A stretch of DNA of 64,000 bases from assembly GCF_014779555.2 (NCBI RefSeq), contig NZ_CP094357.1, forward strand, positions 992,001-1,056,000. Reading direction: 5' to 3'. The first letter of the stretch is position 1. Each line of letters opens with the position of its first letter. Below, one piece after another: positions 21,547 through 32,986 of the stretch. A model generated the notes under the pieces. That model was not told where the DNA came from, made no database searches, and worked only from the letters and a program-made list of their open reading frames with translations. The position numbers and the translations under genes were made by a program. The stretch is from Lysobacter capsici. GTDB lineage: Bacteria > Pseudomonadota > Gammaproteobacteria > Xanthomonadales > Xanthomonadaceae.

Positions 21547-22833
21547 TCAGGCCAGCAAGCGCGCGCGCAACGCCGCATAGTCCGCCGCCATCGGCTCGGC
21601 CGAGGCCGGCCGCGCCAGCGATTCGGCCAAGGCCGGCGGCGGCTGCACCGCATGTCCGATCAGCGGCTCGACGATGCTGTCGAACTTGGCCGGATGCGCG
21701 GTGGCGACCACCGCCCACGGCCGCTCGTCGCCTTGCGCGCGCAGCGTTTCCAGCACATGCAGGCCGGTCGCGGTGTGCGGGCAGGGCACGATGCCGTGGC
21801 GTTGCGGCGCGGCGCGTATGGTGTCGACGATGGTGGCGTCGTCGACGCCGTCGGCGCGGATCGCCGCGCGCAGTTGCGCATCGTCGCGATGCCAGTGGCG
21901 CAGGCGTTCGAAGTTGCTCGGCGCGCCGACGTCCATCGCGTTGGCGAGGGTGGCGCGGGTCGGCTGGGCGGCGTATTCGGCGCCGGCGAAGTAGCGCGGC
22001 AAGGTGTCGTTGGCGTTGGTCGCCAGGCGGATCTCGCCGATCGGCAGGCCCATGCGCTTGGCCACGAACGCGGCGCAGGCGTTGCCGAGGTTGCCGGTCG
22101 GCACGATGAAGTTGAGCGGCTCGCCGCGCTGCGCGTAATGACGCGACGCGGCGTGCGCGTAGTAGGCCGCCTGCGGCAACAGACGGCCCAGGCTGATGCT
22201 GTTGGCCGAACTCAGCGGGCGTTGCGCGCGCAGGTCTTCGTCCGACAAGGCCTGTTTGGCGAGACGCTGGCAGGCGTCGAAATCGCCGTCGACGCGCAGC
22301 GCCTGCACGTTGTCGCCCCAGCAGCCCAGGCCGTGCGCCTGACGCGGCGAGACCCGGCCGTCGGGGTAGAGAATGATCACGTTGAAGCCCGCGCGGCGAT
22401 GGAACGCGGCGGCGACCGCGGCGCCGGTGTCGCCGGAGGTGGCGACCAGGATCGTGGTGGCTGCCTCGGACTGCGCCTTCAGTCCGGCCAGCGCTTCGGC
22501 CAGAAAGCGCGCGGCGTAGTCCTTGAACGCGGCGGTGGGGCCGTGGAACAGCTCCAGCAACCAATCGTCGGCGCGCGCGAGCGGGCGCAGCGGCGCGTCG
22601 AACGAATACGCGCGCGCGCAGATCTCGGCGAGGTCCGGCTTCAGCGCGGAGTGTTCGAAGTAGGGCGCGAGCACGGCGTGCGCGGTGTCGGCGAGGGTGT
22701 CGGTGTCGAGCGGTTGCGCCAATGTCGCGAATCGCTCGGGGACATACAGACCGCCGTCCGGCGCGAGGCCGGCCGACAGCGCCGCGTCGATGGCGGTGGG
22801 CGGCGTTCGTCCGCGGGTGCTGAGGAAATTCAT
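21547..22833 (-). CDS. thrC: Threonine synthase
   Basis: PLP enzyme converting O-phosphohomoserine to threonine, the last step of the pathway. It has 428 residues and begins MNFLSTRG with PPTAIDAALSAGLAPDGGLY, the family N-terminus; the PLP lysine is Lys104 in GPTAAFKDYAARF and the phosphate loop is ATSGDTGAAV. It is the third gene of thrA-thrB-thrC, separated from thrB by 272 bp containing a family C repeat pair, so its expression may be partly uncoupled. Its left neighbour is a convergent plus-strand gene. Confidence 0.97.
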   Translation of the reverse strand: MNFLSTRGRTPPTAIDAALSAGLAPDGGLYVPERFATLAQPLDTDTLADTAHAVLAPYFEHSALKPDLAEICARAYSFDAPLRPLARADDWLLELFHGPTAAFKDYAARFLAEALAGLKAQSEAATTILVATSGDTGAAVAAAFHRRAGFNVIILYPDGRVSPRQAHGLGCWGDNVQALRVDGDFDACQRLAKQALSDEDLRAQRPLSSANSISLGRLLPQAAYYAHAASRHYAQRGEPLNFIVPTGNLGNACAAFVAKRMGLPIGEIRLATNANDTLPRYFAGAEYAAQPTRATLANAMDVGAPSNFERLRHWHRDDAQLRAAIRADGVDDATIVDTIRAAPQRHGIVPCPHTATGLHVLETLRAQGDERPWAVVATAHPAKFDSIVEPLIGHAVQPPPALAESLARPASAEPMAADYAALRARLLA

Positions 22834-22900
22834 GGTCGGTCTCTTGGGGGAGGCGGCGTTGGGGTGGGGGCTTGGAGCTAAGAGCTAAGAGCAAAGAGCA

Positions 22901-23078
22901 AATCCCCCCCTGGCCCCCCTTTTTCAAAGGGGGGAAGCGTTAGGTGGGGTGGTGATGATGTGCCGTTGCGCAAATGCGCTTGCGGCGTGGAGTGCGGCGT
23001 CAGATAGCTGAGGAACTCCAGATGCGCGCAGAGCCGTTCCCCCCTTTGAAAAAGGGGGGCGAGGGGGGATTTGCTTTT
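22901..23078. repeat. Family C inverted repeat, copy 1 (thrB-thrC gap)
   Basis: Two opposed arms (22901-22936 and 23038-23078). Each has a C-run, a small CCCCTTT..AAAGGGG hairpin and a flanking AAATCCCCC or GGGGGATTT block, with about 100 bp of unrelated sequence between. Other pairs are at 32503-32811 and 61160-61451. Confidence 0.85.
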
Positions 23079-23105
23079 CCCCCAAGCCACCGCGCCCCAC
23101 CCACA

Positions 23106-24089
23106 TCAACCGATCACATCCGCGCGCGGCCCGCTCACCGCCGTGACATAAGCGCGCGAATCGAAGCCGGCCTCGGCGAACGCGGCGCGCATCGCCGGCG
23201 CGGCGACGCTGGCCTGCGCCCTCGATGCGAACCAGGCGAAGCAGCTCGGACCGGCGCCGGAGATGCTCGCGCCGAGCGCGGCGTGATCGAGCGCGGCGGC
23301 CTTGACCGCGGCGAATCCTGGAATCAACGGCGCGCGGCGCGGTTCGACCAGCAGGTCGACCAGGCCTTCGCGCAGCAGTTGGGTATCGCCGCGCTGCAGA
23401 CCGGTCAGGAACAAGGCCAGATGCGCGCTTTGCCTGACCACCAGCGACAGCGGATACGGGTCGCTGAGCACGGCCCGCGCGCGGCGCGTTTCCAGCACCT
23501 GATCGGGATGCACCACCACCGCGTGCAACCAATCGGGCACCGACAACGGAATCATCCGGGTCGAGGTCGCCATCACCACGCCGCCGAGCAGCATCGGCGC
23601 GACGTTGTCGCCGTGACGGCTGCCGCTGGACACCGATTCGCCGTCGAGCGCGAATTCGTACAGCGCATCGCGCGACAGCGGCTTGGCGAGCAAGGCGTTC
23701 GCCGCGACCAAGGCCGCGACGCACGACGCCGCGGAACCGCCAAGCCCCGAACCCAGCGGAATGCCCTTGTCGAGTTCCAGCTCGAACCCATGCGCAAGCC
23801 CGAGCTTGGCGCGCAGGCTGATCAAGGCCTGGCCGGCGGTGTTGCGTTCGGCCTCCAGCGGCAGCGAATCGGCGCCGGGCACATCGCCGCGGATCGCGCG
23901 GATGCGCACCACCGGCTCGTCGATGCGCCGCACCGTGGCGATATCGCGCGGCCCATCGATCGAATGACCGAGCACATCGAAGCCGACCCCGATGTTGCCG
24001 ACGCTGGCGGGCGCGAACGCGCGCGCCTGCTGGGCGCCGTCGGCCGCGGCATCGGAACGGGCGGGTGAAGCGGGCGAGGCTGCGCTCAT
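23106..24089 (-). CDS. thrB: Homoserine kinase (GHMP family)
   Basis: Phosphorylates homoserine to O-phosphohomoserine. The 327-residue protein carries the GHMP ATP-binding loop [12 protein letters not shown] at residues 111-122 and the family segments [12 protein letters not shown] near the N-terminus and [12 protein letters not shown] near the C-terminus. The first 20 residues are Ala/Ser-rich and poorly conserved. The ATG at 24089 overlaps the thrA stop by 4 bp (ATGA), so the two are translationally coupled. Confidence 0.96.
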   Translation of the reverse strand: MSAASPASPARSDAAADGAQQARAFAPASVGNIGVGFDVLGHSIDGPRDIATVRRIDEPVVRIRAIRGDVPGADSLPLEAERNTAGQALISLRAKLGLAHGFELELDKGIPLGSGLGGSAASCVAALVAANALLAKPLSRDALYEFALDGESVSSGSRHGDNVAPMLLGGVVMATSTRMIPLSVPDWLHAVVVHPDQVLETRRARAVLSDPYPLSLVVRQSAHLALFLTGLQRGDTQLLREGLVDLLVEPRRAPLIPGFAAVKAAALDHAALGASISGAGPSCFAWFASRAQASVAAPAMRAAFAEAGFDSRAYVTAVSGPRADVIG

Positions 24090-26680
24090 GCACGGGCTCC
24101 GAGGGTTTGCGCGATCGTCAACAGGTCGCCGAACACGCCGGCGGCGGTGACATCCGGGCCCGCGCCGGGGCCCTGCACCACCAGCGGATTATCCGCGTAA
24201 CGGCGGGTGCGGAACTGGATCAGGTTGTCGGTCAGCGCGCCGTGCAAGGAGGCATGCCCCGGCGGCGGCGAGACCACGCCGACGCTGGCGCGGCCGTTGC
24301 GATCGAGCCGCGCCAGATAGCGCAGGCTCAGCCCGGCCGCGCGCGCGGCGTCGAAGCGCTGCTGCAGCGGCGCGTCGAGTTCGTGCAGGCGTTCGAAGAA
24401 CTCGTCCTTCGATACCTCGCGCAGCGATTCGGGCACCAGGCTTTCGACCTCGATCTGATCCAGCGACAGCGAACGCCCGGCCTCGCGCGCCAGGATCACC
24501 AGCTTGCGCGCGACGTCGGTGCCGGACAGATCGTCGCGCGGATCGGGTTCGGTGTAGCCCAACGCATGCGCCTCGCGCACCAGTTCGGAAAACGCGGTCT
24601 GGCCGTCGTAGCGGTTGAACAGCCACGCCAGCGTGCCCGACAGGATGCCTTCGACCTCGGTCAGCTCGTCGCCGGTGTCGAGCAGCGAACGCAGGGTCTG
24701 GATGATCGGCAGGCCGGCGCCGACCGTGGCTTCGTAGCGGAACTGGCCGCCGTTGCGCGAGGCCTCGCGGATCGCTTCGTAGCGTTCCAGTGGGCCGGCG
24801 CCGGCGTGCTTGCTCGGGGTGACGATGTGGATGCCGGCGGCGATCCATTGCGGGTAATACGCGGCGACCGCGTCGCTGCCGCTGCAATCGACGATCAACG
24901 CATGCGGGATGTGCTCGGCGCGGACGTGTTCGGCGAAGCGTTGCAGGTCCAAGGCTTCGGCGTCGGCGGCGAAGTGCTCGCCTGCTTCGTCGAACGGCAT
25001 CGCGCGCGGCGCCAGATGCATGCGGCGGCTGTCGGCGAGCGCGCGCAGGCGCAGGTCCAGACGCGAATCGCGCTGGAAACGCGGCTGCGCCGCGGCCAGT
25101 TGCGCGAGCAATGCGCGCCCGACCTTGCCCGGCCCGATCAGGCCGAGCGAAATGCATTGCGGCGACAGCCAGAACGCCGAGTGCGCCGCGCGCAGCGCGC
25201 GGGTCGCGTCGCGCGCGCCGATCGCCACCGAGATGTTGCGTTCGCCCGCGCCCTGGGCGATCGCGCGCAGGTTGATGCGCGCCTTGGCCAGGCCGTCGAA
25301 CAACTGCGCGGCGACACCGGGCAGGCCGACCATGCCGTCGCCGACCGCGGCGAGCACGCAGATGTCGGGGGTGATGGTGACGTCCTGCGCCTGGCCGTCG
25401 GCCATCGCATCGGCGAACGCGGCGAGGATCGCGGCGCGTCCGCGCTGCGCTTGATCGGCGCGCACCGCGCAACAGATCGAATGCTCGGACGAGCCTTGCG
25501 AGATCATCGTCACCGACACGCCCGCGCCGCGCAGCGCGCCGAACAGACGTTCGGCGGTGCCGGGCACGCCGACCATGCCGTTGCCGACCAACTCAAGCAC
25601 GGCCAGGTCGTGCACCAGACTCAAGCCCTTCACCGGCGCGCCGTCGGCCTGCGAGTGCAGGCTGATCAGCGTGCCCGGCGAATGCGGGTTGCGGGTGTTG
25701 CGGATGCGCAGCGGAATGCCGCGCTGCTGCACCGGCGCGAGCGTCTGCGGATGCAGCACCTTGGCGCCGAAATAGGCCAGTTCGCAGGCTTCGGCGTAAG
25801 ACATCGACGGTAGGCAGACCGCGTCGGGCACCAGTCGCGGATCGGCCGACAGCACGCCGTCGACATCGGTCCAGATGGTCAGCGCGTCGGCGTCGAACAG
25901 GTTGGCGAAGATCGCCGCGGAGTAATCGCTGCCGTTGCGGCCCAGGGTGGTGTCGCGGCCGTGGCTGTCGCGGGCGACGAAACCGGTGACGACGACGTTG
26001 CGGCCGGCGTGTTGTTTGCGCCACGCATCCAGGCGTTCGCGGCTCAGTGCCCAGTCCACGCCGACGCCCATTTCGCCGGGATGCACGACCAATACCTCGC
26101 GTGCGTCGAGGCGGGTCCAGCCGGCCGCTTCGCCGCCGAGCGCGGCCAGCATCAGATGCGACGACAACACTTCGCCCAGTCCGGGCAGGGCGGCGGCGAA
26201 CTGATCGTCGGCTTGCGCCGCGACCCGTTCCAGCGCGCCACGCAAGGCGTCGAATTCGGCTTCCAGCACCGCGCGGGTGCCGTGGCGGCGATGCGGGTCG
26301 AGCGAATCGGCGGTGTCCAGATGACGGCGGCGCAACGCGGCCCAGGCCGGCGCCCAATCCTGGCCGTCGCGCGCGGCCGCGACCAGCGCGACCAGCGCAT
26401 CGGTCACGCCCTGCATCGCCGAGACCACGGCGATGCGATGCGGCGAACCATCGTCGAGCAGGCCGACCGCGACCCGGTAGCGATCGGCATCGGCGAGGCT
26501 GCTGCCGCCGAATTTGTGGGTGTGACGCGCCGGCGCCAATGCGGCGGTGGATGCGAACGGGGCGACGGCCGCGGCGGCGGGCGTCAGGGCGGCGGAAAGC
26601 TCGGACTGGGCTTCGGACGGATCGGCCTCGACCACGTCGGGCTGGGCATCGAAAGCGGCTTGGTGCGGTGCGGACGACAT
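24086..26680 (-). CDS. thrA: Bifunctional aspartokinase / homoserine dehydrogenase I
   Basis: Catalyses the first and third steps of threonine synthesis. The 864 residues contain an N-terminal aspartokinase with [14 protein letters not shown] starting near residue 54, central ACT repeats (for example [20 protein letters not shown] and [14 protein letters not shown]) that bind threonine in the family, and a C-terminal homoserine dehydrogenase with [12 protein letters not shown] and [17 protein letters not shown]. An Ala/Pro-rich extension of about 50 residues precedes the kinase. The Shine-Dalgarno AGGAG (26687-26691) lies inside a 6-bp hairpin. The gene follows a Thr-rich leader peptide. Confidence 0.97.
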   Translation of the reverse strand: MSSAPHQAAFDAQPDVVEADPSEAQSELSAALTPAAAAVAPFASTAALAPARHTHKFGGSSLADADRYRVAVGLLDDGSPHRIAVVSAMQGVTDALVALVAAARDGQDWAPAWAALRRRHLDTADSLDPHRRHGTRAVLEAEFDALRGALERVAAQADDQFAAALPGLGEVLSSHLMLAALGGEAAGWTRLDAREVLVVHPGEMGVGVDWALSRERLDAWRKQHAGRNVVVTGFVARDSHGRDTTLGRNGSDYSAAIFANLFDADALTIWTDVDGVLSADPRLVPDAVCLPSMSYAEACELAYFGAKVLHPQTLAPVQQRGIPLRIRNTRNPHSPGTLISLHSQADGAPVKGLSLVHDLAVLELVGNGMVGVPGTAERLFGALRGAGVSVTMISQGSSEHSICCAVRADQAQRGRAAILAAFADAMADGQAQDVTITPDICVLAAVGDGMVGLPGVAAQLFDGLAKARINLRAIAQGAGERNISVAIGARDATRALRAAHSAFWLSPQCISLGLIGPGKVGRALLAQLAAAQPRFQRDSRLDLRLRALADSRRMHLAPRAMPFDEAGEHFAADAEALDLQRFAEHVRAEHIPHALIVDCSGSDAVAAYYPQWIAAGIHIVTPSKHAGAGPLERYEAIREASRNGGQFRYEATVGAGLPIIQTLRSLLDTGDELTEVEGILSGTLAWLFNRYDGQTAFSELVREAHALGYTEPDPRDDLSGTDVARKLVILAREAGRSLSLDQIEVESLVPESLREVSKDEFFERLHELDAPLQQRFDAARAAGLSLRYLARLDRNGRASVGVVSPPPGHASLHGALTDNLIQFRTRRYADNPLVVQGPGAGPDVTAAGVFGDLLTIAQTLGARA

Positions 26681-26684
26681 GGAA

Positions 26685-26751
26685 AGCTCCTGGTGGAGCT
26701 CCGCGTCTCGACTCGGGTGAGGCCAGCGGCCCGCACCCTGGTCGGGTGCGG
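26685..26751 (-). promoter_or_regulatory. Leader RNA hairpins upstream of thrA (attenuator-like, no U-tract)
   Basis: Between the leader stop and the thrA start the minus-strand RNA can form a hairpin CCGCACCC/GGGTGCGG (26731-26751), an alternative stem using the same GGGTG block with CACCC further downstream (26715-26738), and AGCTCC-ACCA-GGAGCT (26685-26700), which contains the Shine-Dalgarno of thrA. A copy of GGGTGCGGA inside the leader coding region (26783-26792) can also pair with the first arm. The folds are therefore mutually exclusive. None is followed by a T-run, so control may act on translation or involve Rho. Confidence 0.6.
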
Positions 26752-26765
26752 AGCGGCGTGGTCTG

Positions 26766-26831
26766 TTAGCTGGACACGCCCGTCCGCACCCCTGTGGGAG
26801 TGGTACCGGTACCGGTGGTGGTAATCGACAT
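26766..26831 (-). CDS. thrL: Threonine operon leader peptide
   Basis: A 21-codon frame upstream of thrA, with 8 Thr codons and one Ile, containing ITTTGTGTTPTG and ending in TAA. Such a density of Thr/Ile codons immediately before paired hairpins is the hallmark of thr-operon leaders, whose translation senses charged tRNA-Thr and tRNA-Ile. It is too short for routine gene calling. Its 3' half contains one strand of a predicted alternative RNA stem. Confidence 0.85.
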   Translation of the reverse strand: MSITTTGTGTTPTGVRTGVSS

Positions 26832-26909
26832 CGACGCTACGCGCGATACCCAGCCGCAGGGCTGGGTCGAGGCGTTGCGGTCGATGGCGAAGGCGGGGTG
26901 CATGGGCTA

Positions 26910-26939
26910 GCAATAACCCGCCGTTGTGCGGCGCGTCAA
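26910..26939 (-). promoter_or_regulatory. Candidate thr operon promoter
   Basis: On the minus strand TTGACG (26934-26939) and TATTGC (26910-26915) are separated by 18 bp and lie about 80 bp upstream of the Thr leader ATG. The -10 match is imperfect, so this is a low-confidence assignment. Confidence 0.35.
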
Positions 26940-27067
26940 GAGGCAATCGAGAGGAATGTGGCGGGCGGCGGGTTCGGCGGTCGATCGGCGGATCGGGCCG
27001 TGGCGCGGGCCGATCCGCGTTGGGAGGTCGATACGGGACTGGTGCCGGGCGATGGGTGCGATGCGCC

Positions 27068-27160
27068 GTAGTCGCGGTGTCGCGGTCGCGGCTTGCGCCG
27101 CTCCTACAATCGCTCCCTGTAGGAGCGGCGCAAGCCGCGACCGCGCCATCTCGCTTACGA
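27068..27160. repeat. Family B palindrome, copy 3 (back-to-back arms)
   Basis: The same arms as at 4574 and 16714, but with the GTAGGAGCGGC ends meeting in the centre, separated by only about 9 bp, rather than at the outside. It lies in the gap between the thr operon and a PEBP-like gene; nothing else is recognised between 26940 and 27235. Confidence 0.88.
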
Positions 27161-27235
27161 CGAAATCAACCGATCAATCGTCACGCACGCGCGACCGCCT
27201 CGCGCACGCGACTTATCCGCACGTTCGCCCATGCC

Positions 27236-27775
27236 TCAACGACTGTAAGTCGCCGTGATCTTCGCCTGCCCCAACGCATTGCCCTTGATCATGAAAGCCG
27301 CCAGCGCGGCATTGGCTTTCGCGTCGATCTTGAGCTTGTCGCTCTTGAGCGCCCACACCGAAAACTCGTAGCGATGGGTCTTGCCCGGCAGCGAGCACGG
27401 GCCGCCGTAACCGGGGCGGCCGTAGTCGTTGCGGGTCTGCACCGCGCCGGCCGGCAGGCCGGCGGCGCCTTCCTTGAGCTCGGTGGTTGCCGCCGGCAGA
27501 TTGACCACGATCCAGTTCCACGCGCCGTTGCCTCCGGGCGCGTCGAGGTCCTGCACGGTGACCGCGAAACTGCGCGTGCCGGCCGGCGGATTGCGCCACA
27601 TCAGCATCGGCGCGAGGTTGCCGCCGCTGCAACCCAGCTCGGCATAGGCATGGCGGATGCTGATGCGGTCGCCTTCGTGGATGTCGACGCTTTCCAGCAC
27701 GAAGTCGGCGGCGTGTACGAACGGCGACAGCAACAACAGCGACAGTGGAAGTACGAGACGGCACAGCGATTTCAT
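27236..27775 (-). CDS. Secreted YbhB/YbcL-family (phosphatidylethanolamine-binding-like) protein
   Basis: A 179-residue protein with a clear signal peptide (MKSLCRLVLPLSLLLLSPFVHA, then ADF), so probably periplasmic. The PEBP ligand-pocket signatures are present: VQDLDAPGG..WNWIVVNLP and PCSLPGKTHRYEFSVWAL. The family binds phosphorylated or anionic ligands, but the role of the bacterial members is uncertain. The start at 27775 is chosen over an upstream ATG of the same frame because it begins the signal peptide. It appears monocistronic. Confidence 0.85.
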   Translation of the reverse strand: MKSLCRLVLPLSLLLLSPFVHAADFVLESVDIHEGDRISIRHAYAELGCSGGNLAPMLMWRNPPAGTRSFAVTVQDLDAPGGNGAWNWIVVNLPAATTELKEGAAGLPAGAVQTRNDYGRPGYGGPCSLPGKTHRYEFSVWALKSDKLKIDAKANAALAAFMIKGNALGQAKITATYSR

Positions 27776-28243
27776 GGCGATCCGATCCGTTGGAAGGTAG
27801 GGGGAACAGCGCGCGCGGGCAGGGCGCGAGGGGCGGATTATGCCGGGCCCGCCCGCGGTTTCGACCCATCGCGGCGACGCGGCGCCGGTCCGCTGTGACC
27901 CGCGCATCCATCGAAAACCGACGCGGCGAATGCGCGAGCGGTGAATTTCATACTGAATTTATGTGGTTTATCAACCCGACATCGGCATGTGTCGATGCCG
28001 CCGCGGATTCCATCCCGCGGCGAATGTTGCAGCGGGATGTCAGAACTGGAGAAACAGTCTCACTTGAAACCATCGGAACGGACCTGCGTCGCGCGACACG
28101 GCATGCCCCCGCCTCCAGAGTTTTCGCTGCTCGCATCACCACAGAGCGACGGATGCGAACGATCGACCACCACGCGACCCGACCCGACGACGATTCGGAG
28201 CGGCGCGCGACGCTCGCTCATTCAATCATCGGGAGCTAAGGCA
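27776..28243. other. 468-bp divergent intergenic region upstream of the beta-lytic protease
   Basis: No convincing gene; an open frame running into the protease has no ribosome-binding site and looks non-coding. A small AT-rich patch (27945-27975) and an imperfect GC palindrome near 28000-28022 are the only visible structure, and may belong to the protease promoter or long 5' leader. Confidence 0.5.
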
Positions 28244-29380
28244 ATGAAGGCGATTTCGGGAGCAAGAATCACGCTGTTGGCCGGTTGCGTGTTGATCGCG
28301 ATCTGCGGCGGGGCGGCAGCGGCGGAGCGCGGCGGGTTGTCGGGCGAGGATCTGGTCTATTCCTACGACGAGATGTTCGACTTCGACACCGACACCTATC
28401 TGGCCAAGCACGCGCCGCATCTGCGCAAGCATTCGGAAGAGATTTCGCATTGGGCCGGCTACAGCGGGATCAGCCCGAAAGTGCTGATCGCGTTGATGGA
28501 GCAGCAAAGCGGCGCGGTCAGCGCCAAGCGCGCGTCGAACCGTCCGTTCGGCAAGCTGGCCCGCGCCGACGGCTTCGGCGCGCAGACCCGCGAAGTCGCG
28601 CTGGCGCTGCGCGAGTCGTTGTACGAGCGCGATCCCGACGGCGCCAAGGGGCCGGTGACGCTGGCCCGCGCCAACCCGTTGCAGGCGCTGTTCGAACGCG
28701 CCGGCGACAGCGAGCCGGCGGCCGCGCTGCGCGGCGACGGCGAATTCCAGCTGATTTACGGCCGTTTGTTCAACGAACCGCGGCAGGCCCGGCCGACCTC
28801 CGATCGCTTCGCCAAGGCCGGTCCGGACGTGCAGCCGCTGTCGCCCAACGGCCTGCTGCAGTTCCCGTTCCCGCGCGGCGCGCGCTGGCACGTCGGCGGC
28901 GCGCATACCAACACCGGCTCGGGCAATTACCCGATGTCCTCGCTCGACATGTCGCTGGGCGGCGGTTGGGGCAGCAACCAGAGCGGCACCTGGGTGTCGG
29001 CGTCGGCGGCCGGTTCGTTCAAGCGCCACTCCTCGTGCTTCGCCGAAGTCGTGCATTCCGGCGGTTGGTCAACGACCTACTACCACCTGATGAACATCCA
29101 GTACAACACCGGCGCCAACGTGTCGATGAACACCGCCATCGCCAACCCGGCCAACACCCAGGCGCAGGCGCTGTGCAACGGAGGCAGCTCGACCGGTCCG
29201 CACGAGCATTGGTCGCTCAAGCAGAACGGCAGCTTCTACCACCTCAACGGCACCTACCTGTCGGGCTATCGCATCACCGCGACCGGCAGCAGCTACGACA
29301 CCAACTGCAGCCGGTTCTACCTGACCAAGAACGGTCAGAACTACTGCTACGGCTATTACACCAACCCAGGCCCGAACTGA
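28244..29380 (+). CDS. blp: Beta-lytic metalloendopeptidase precursor (M23 bacteriolytic protease)
   Basis: Secreted zinc endopeptidase that cuts cell-wall peptide cross-links of other bacteria. It has 378 residues in prepro form: a signal peptide to about residue 26 (GGAAAAERG), a propeptide to about residue 199, and a mature domain starting SPNGLLQFPFPRGA at residue 200 (179 residues). Zinc ligands are His221 and Asp235 in the first motif and His320 and His322 in HEH; counted from the mature start these are 22, 36, 121 and 123, as in the Lysobacter enzyme. The ATG at 28244 has GGGAG 9 nt upstream; a longer in-frame start at 27941 is rejected because the signal peptide begins here. Confidence 0.95.
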   Translation: MKAISGARITLLAGCVLIAICGGAAAAERGGLSGEDLVYSYDEMFDFDTDTYLAKHAPHLRKHSEEISHWAGYSGISPKVLIALMEQQSGAVSAKRASNRPFGKLARADGFGAQTREVALALRESLYERDPDGAKGPVTLARANPLQALFERAGDSEPAAALRGDGEFQLIYGRLFNEPRQARPTSDRFAKAGPDVQPLSPNGLLQFPFPRGARWHVGGAHTNTGSGNYPMSSLDMSLGGGWGSNQSGTWVSASAAGSFKRHSSCFAEVVHSGGWSTTYYHLMNIQYNTGANVSMNTAIANPANTQAQALCNGGSSTGPHEHWSLKQNGSFYHLNGTYLSGYRITATGSSYDTNCSRFYLTKNGQNYCYGYYTNPGPN

Positions 29381-29404
29381 GGTCGGCGCGTATCGCCCGC
29401 GTCC

Positions 29405-30040
29405 TCAGTCGCCCCACGGCGGCGGAGGCGCGGGCACCGGCCGGGTCAGGTCGAATTCGACCCGGAACAAGCGCCCGGGACGGGCGAGTTCGTAGACGAA
29501 ACGTTCATCGTCGATCTCGATCGCCCATACGTTCGCCATCGAGACTTCGCGACCAAGATCGCGAAACATGGCCTTGCTGTAATCGTCGCCCGGGAATTCG
29601 TAGCGGCCGCTGTGCTCGCCGAGCCTCAGATCGCCGCCGTACATCGTCATCGCATCGGAGCTGCCGTCGCGGTGGCGATGATCGTGCTTGAGACGCGCGC
29701 CGTCGGACAGGCGTTGAAACACCCAAGTGCGCGAGTGGTCGTCGCCCACGTGGAACGGGACGCGAATGGTGTCTGGTTGCGTGCAGTCGCGCACATGCAT
29801 GACCAACTGGCGACCTTGGAAGGTATCGTCGGTATTCGCCGGCGTATCGGCGACGATACGGCCGGCGAAGGCCTTGCCGCATAACGGCCTCAAACGTCCG
29901 AGAAGTTCCGCGCCCTGAGCGGCGGTGGCTTCGGTGCCCGGCGCGGGTGGGTCGAGCGGTGGGTGACTCATGGTGGCGCAGCTCCCGAGCATGAAGGTAA
30001 GGGCGAATGCGGCGAACGCACAGGGCGGACGATTTGTCAT
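29405..30040 (-). CDS. Putative lipoprotein of unknown function
   Basis: A 211-residue protein with a short positively charged start, a hydrophobic stretch and a lipobox (LGSC, cysteine near residue 21), indicating a lipid-anchored envelope protein. The mature part is acidic and His-rich in places (HDHRHRDG) and contains no domain I recognise. It converges with the beta-lytic protease gene 24 bp away. No function is proposed. Confidence 0.7.
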   Translation of the reverse strand: MTNRPPCAFAAFALTFMLGSCATMSHPPLDPPAPGTEATAAQGAELLGRLRPLCGKAFAGRIVADTPANTDDTFQGRQLVMHVRDCTQPDTIRVPFHVGDDHSRTWVFQRLSDGARLKHDHRHRDGSSDAMTMYGGDLRLGEHSGRYEFPGDDYSKAMFRDLGREVSMANVWAIEIDDERFVYELARPGRLFRVEFDLTRPVPAPPPPWGD

Positions 30041-30345
30041 GCCGGCACGCTAGCCGCTCGACGCGCGCGCGGCAATGACGGACGGGTCAAACCTGATTAG
30101 CGCGTCTGATTTCGGTAAGCGCTGCACGCTGGCTCGCGACCGCACCGGGTAAATCCGCGTCTCGGGGGCTTTTGCGCAAAGGGCTTGAGCCCCGATGCGA
30201 CCGGTCGGATCACAGCGATCTGAACGAAAGGCGCCGGGGCCAGAGCCCTACCCGCAAAAGATGCCGCGACTTCGTTCGCCGCCGCCTGCCGCCGCGATCC
30301 CCGGCCGAATTGGCGCCCACGCCCGTTTCCATGTCTAATGTGCCT
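30041..30345. other. Intergenic region upstream of the thiC riboswitch
   Basis: No gene seen. It presumably carries the divergent promoters for the lipoprotein gene and thiC, but no clear hexamers were identified. Confidence 0.4.
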
Positions 30346-32421
<2,076 letters not shown>

Positions 32422-32502
32422 GTCGTGGCGGACAGGGCGCTGCCTTCGAGGCGGCGCCCGGTGGGTTTGCTGTCTGCGTGTTGTTTACGTTGGGTCGTGC
32501 AG

Positions 32503-32811
32503 CAAAGAGCAAATCCCCCTCGATCCCCCTTTTGCAAAGGGGGAAGCGCTTCGGGTTGCGGCACCGGTGACGGGCAGCGGTGATGCGTAAGCGGGCATCA
32601 TGGGTCGCCGATACGCCGATACGCCGATACGCCGATCACGCCGATCACGCCGATCACGCCGATGTGCCGATGTGCCGATGTGCCGATATAGCGTTCAAGC
32701 TACCCGTGACCGTTGCCTCACAGGCGACAACTCAACAGCGTTGACTCGATAACCCGGCGAAGCCGCTTGTCTTCCCCCTTTGTAAAAGAGGGATTGAGGG
32801 GGATTCGCTTT
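32503..32811. repeat. Family C inverted repeat, copy 2
   Basis: Arms 32503-32547 and 32771-32811 are near reverse complements with the same CCCCCTTT..AAAGGGGG hairpin and AAATCCCCC edge as the copies at 22901-23078 and 61160-61451. The spacer, over 200 bp, is filled by the GCCGAT tandem array. Confidence 0.85.
32607..32689. repeat. Graded GCCGAT tandem array (three blocks of three)
   Basis: Direct repeats in three blocks: GCCGATAC three times (32607-32630), GCCGATCAC three times (32631-32657) and GCCGATGT three times (32658-32681), then a single GCCGATAT. The unit changes length from 8 to 9 and back to 8 bp. Confidence 0.92.
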
Positions 32812-32986
32812 TCGCGACGGGACGACTGCCGCCACCTGTCCGTCGCCTAGGCATGCAGGGAGCCGTCGGAGAAGGCCAAGGACCGAGCGAAGAAAATCGA
32901 AGAGTGAGAAATGCCCCAAACCAAGGCATGCTTGCCTCGCTTTTACTACCTCCTCACTCCTCTCCACTCACTCCTCGCCTCCACCC

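Larger units (their letters stand above)
32422..32986. other. 565-bp repeat-rich intergenic region after thiC
   Basis: No gene. It contains a family C inverted pair (arms 32503-32547 and 32771-32811) and, inside that pair, a graded tandem array at 32607-32689. The remainder has no recognised feature. Confidence 0.75.

Noticed and set aside
19301-22927. 1208-residue minus-strand frame
   Set aside because: It crosses thrC in a different frame and is antisense to the surface-protein gene; composition is that of a GC-rich shadow.
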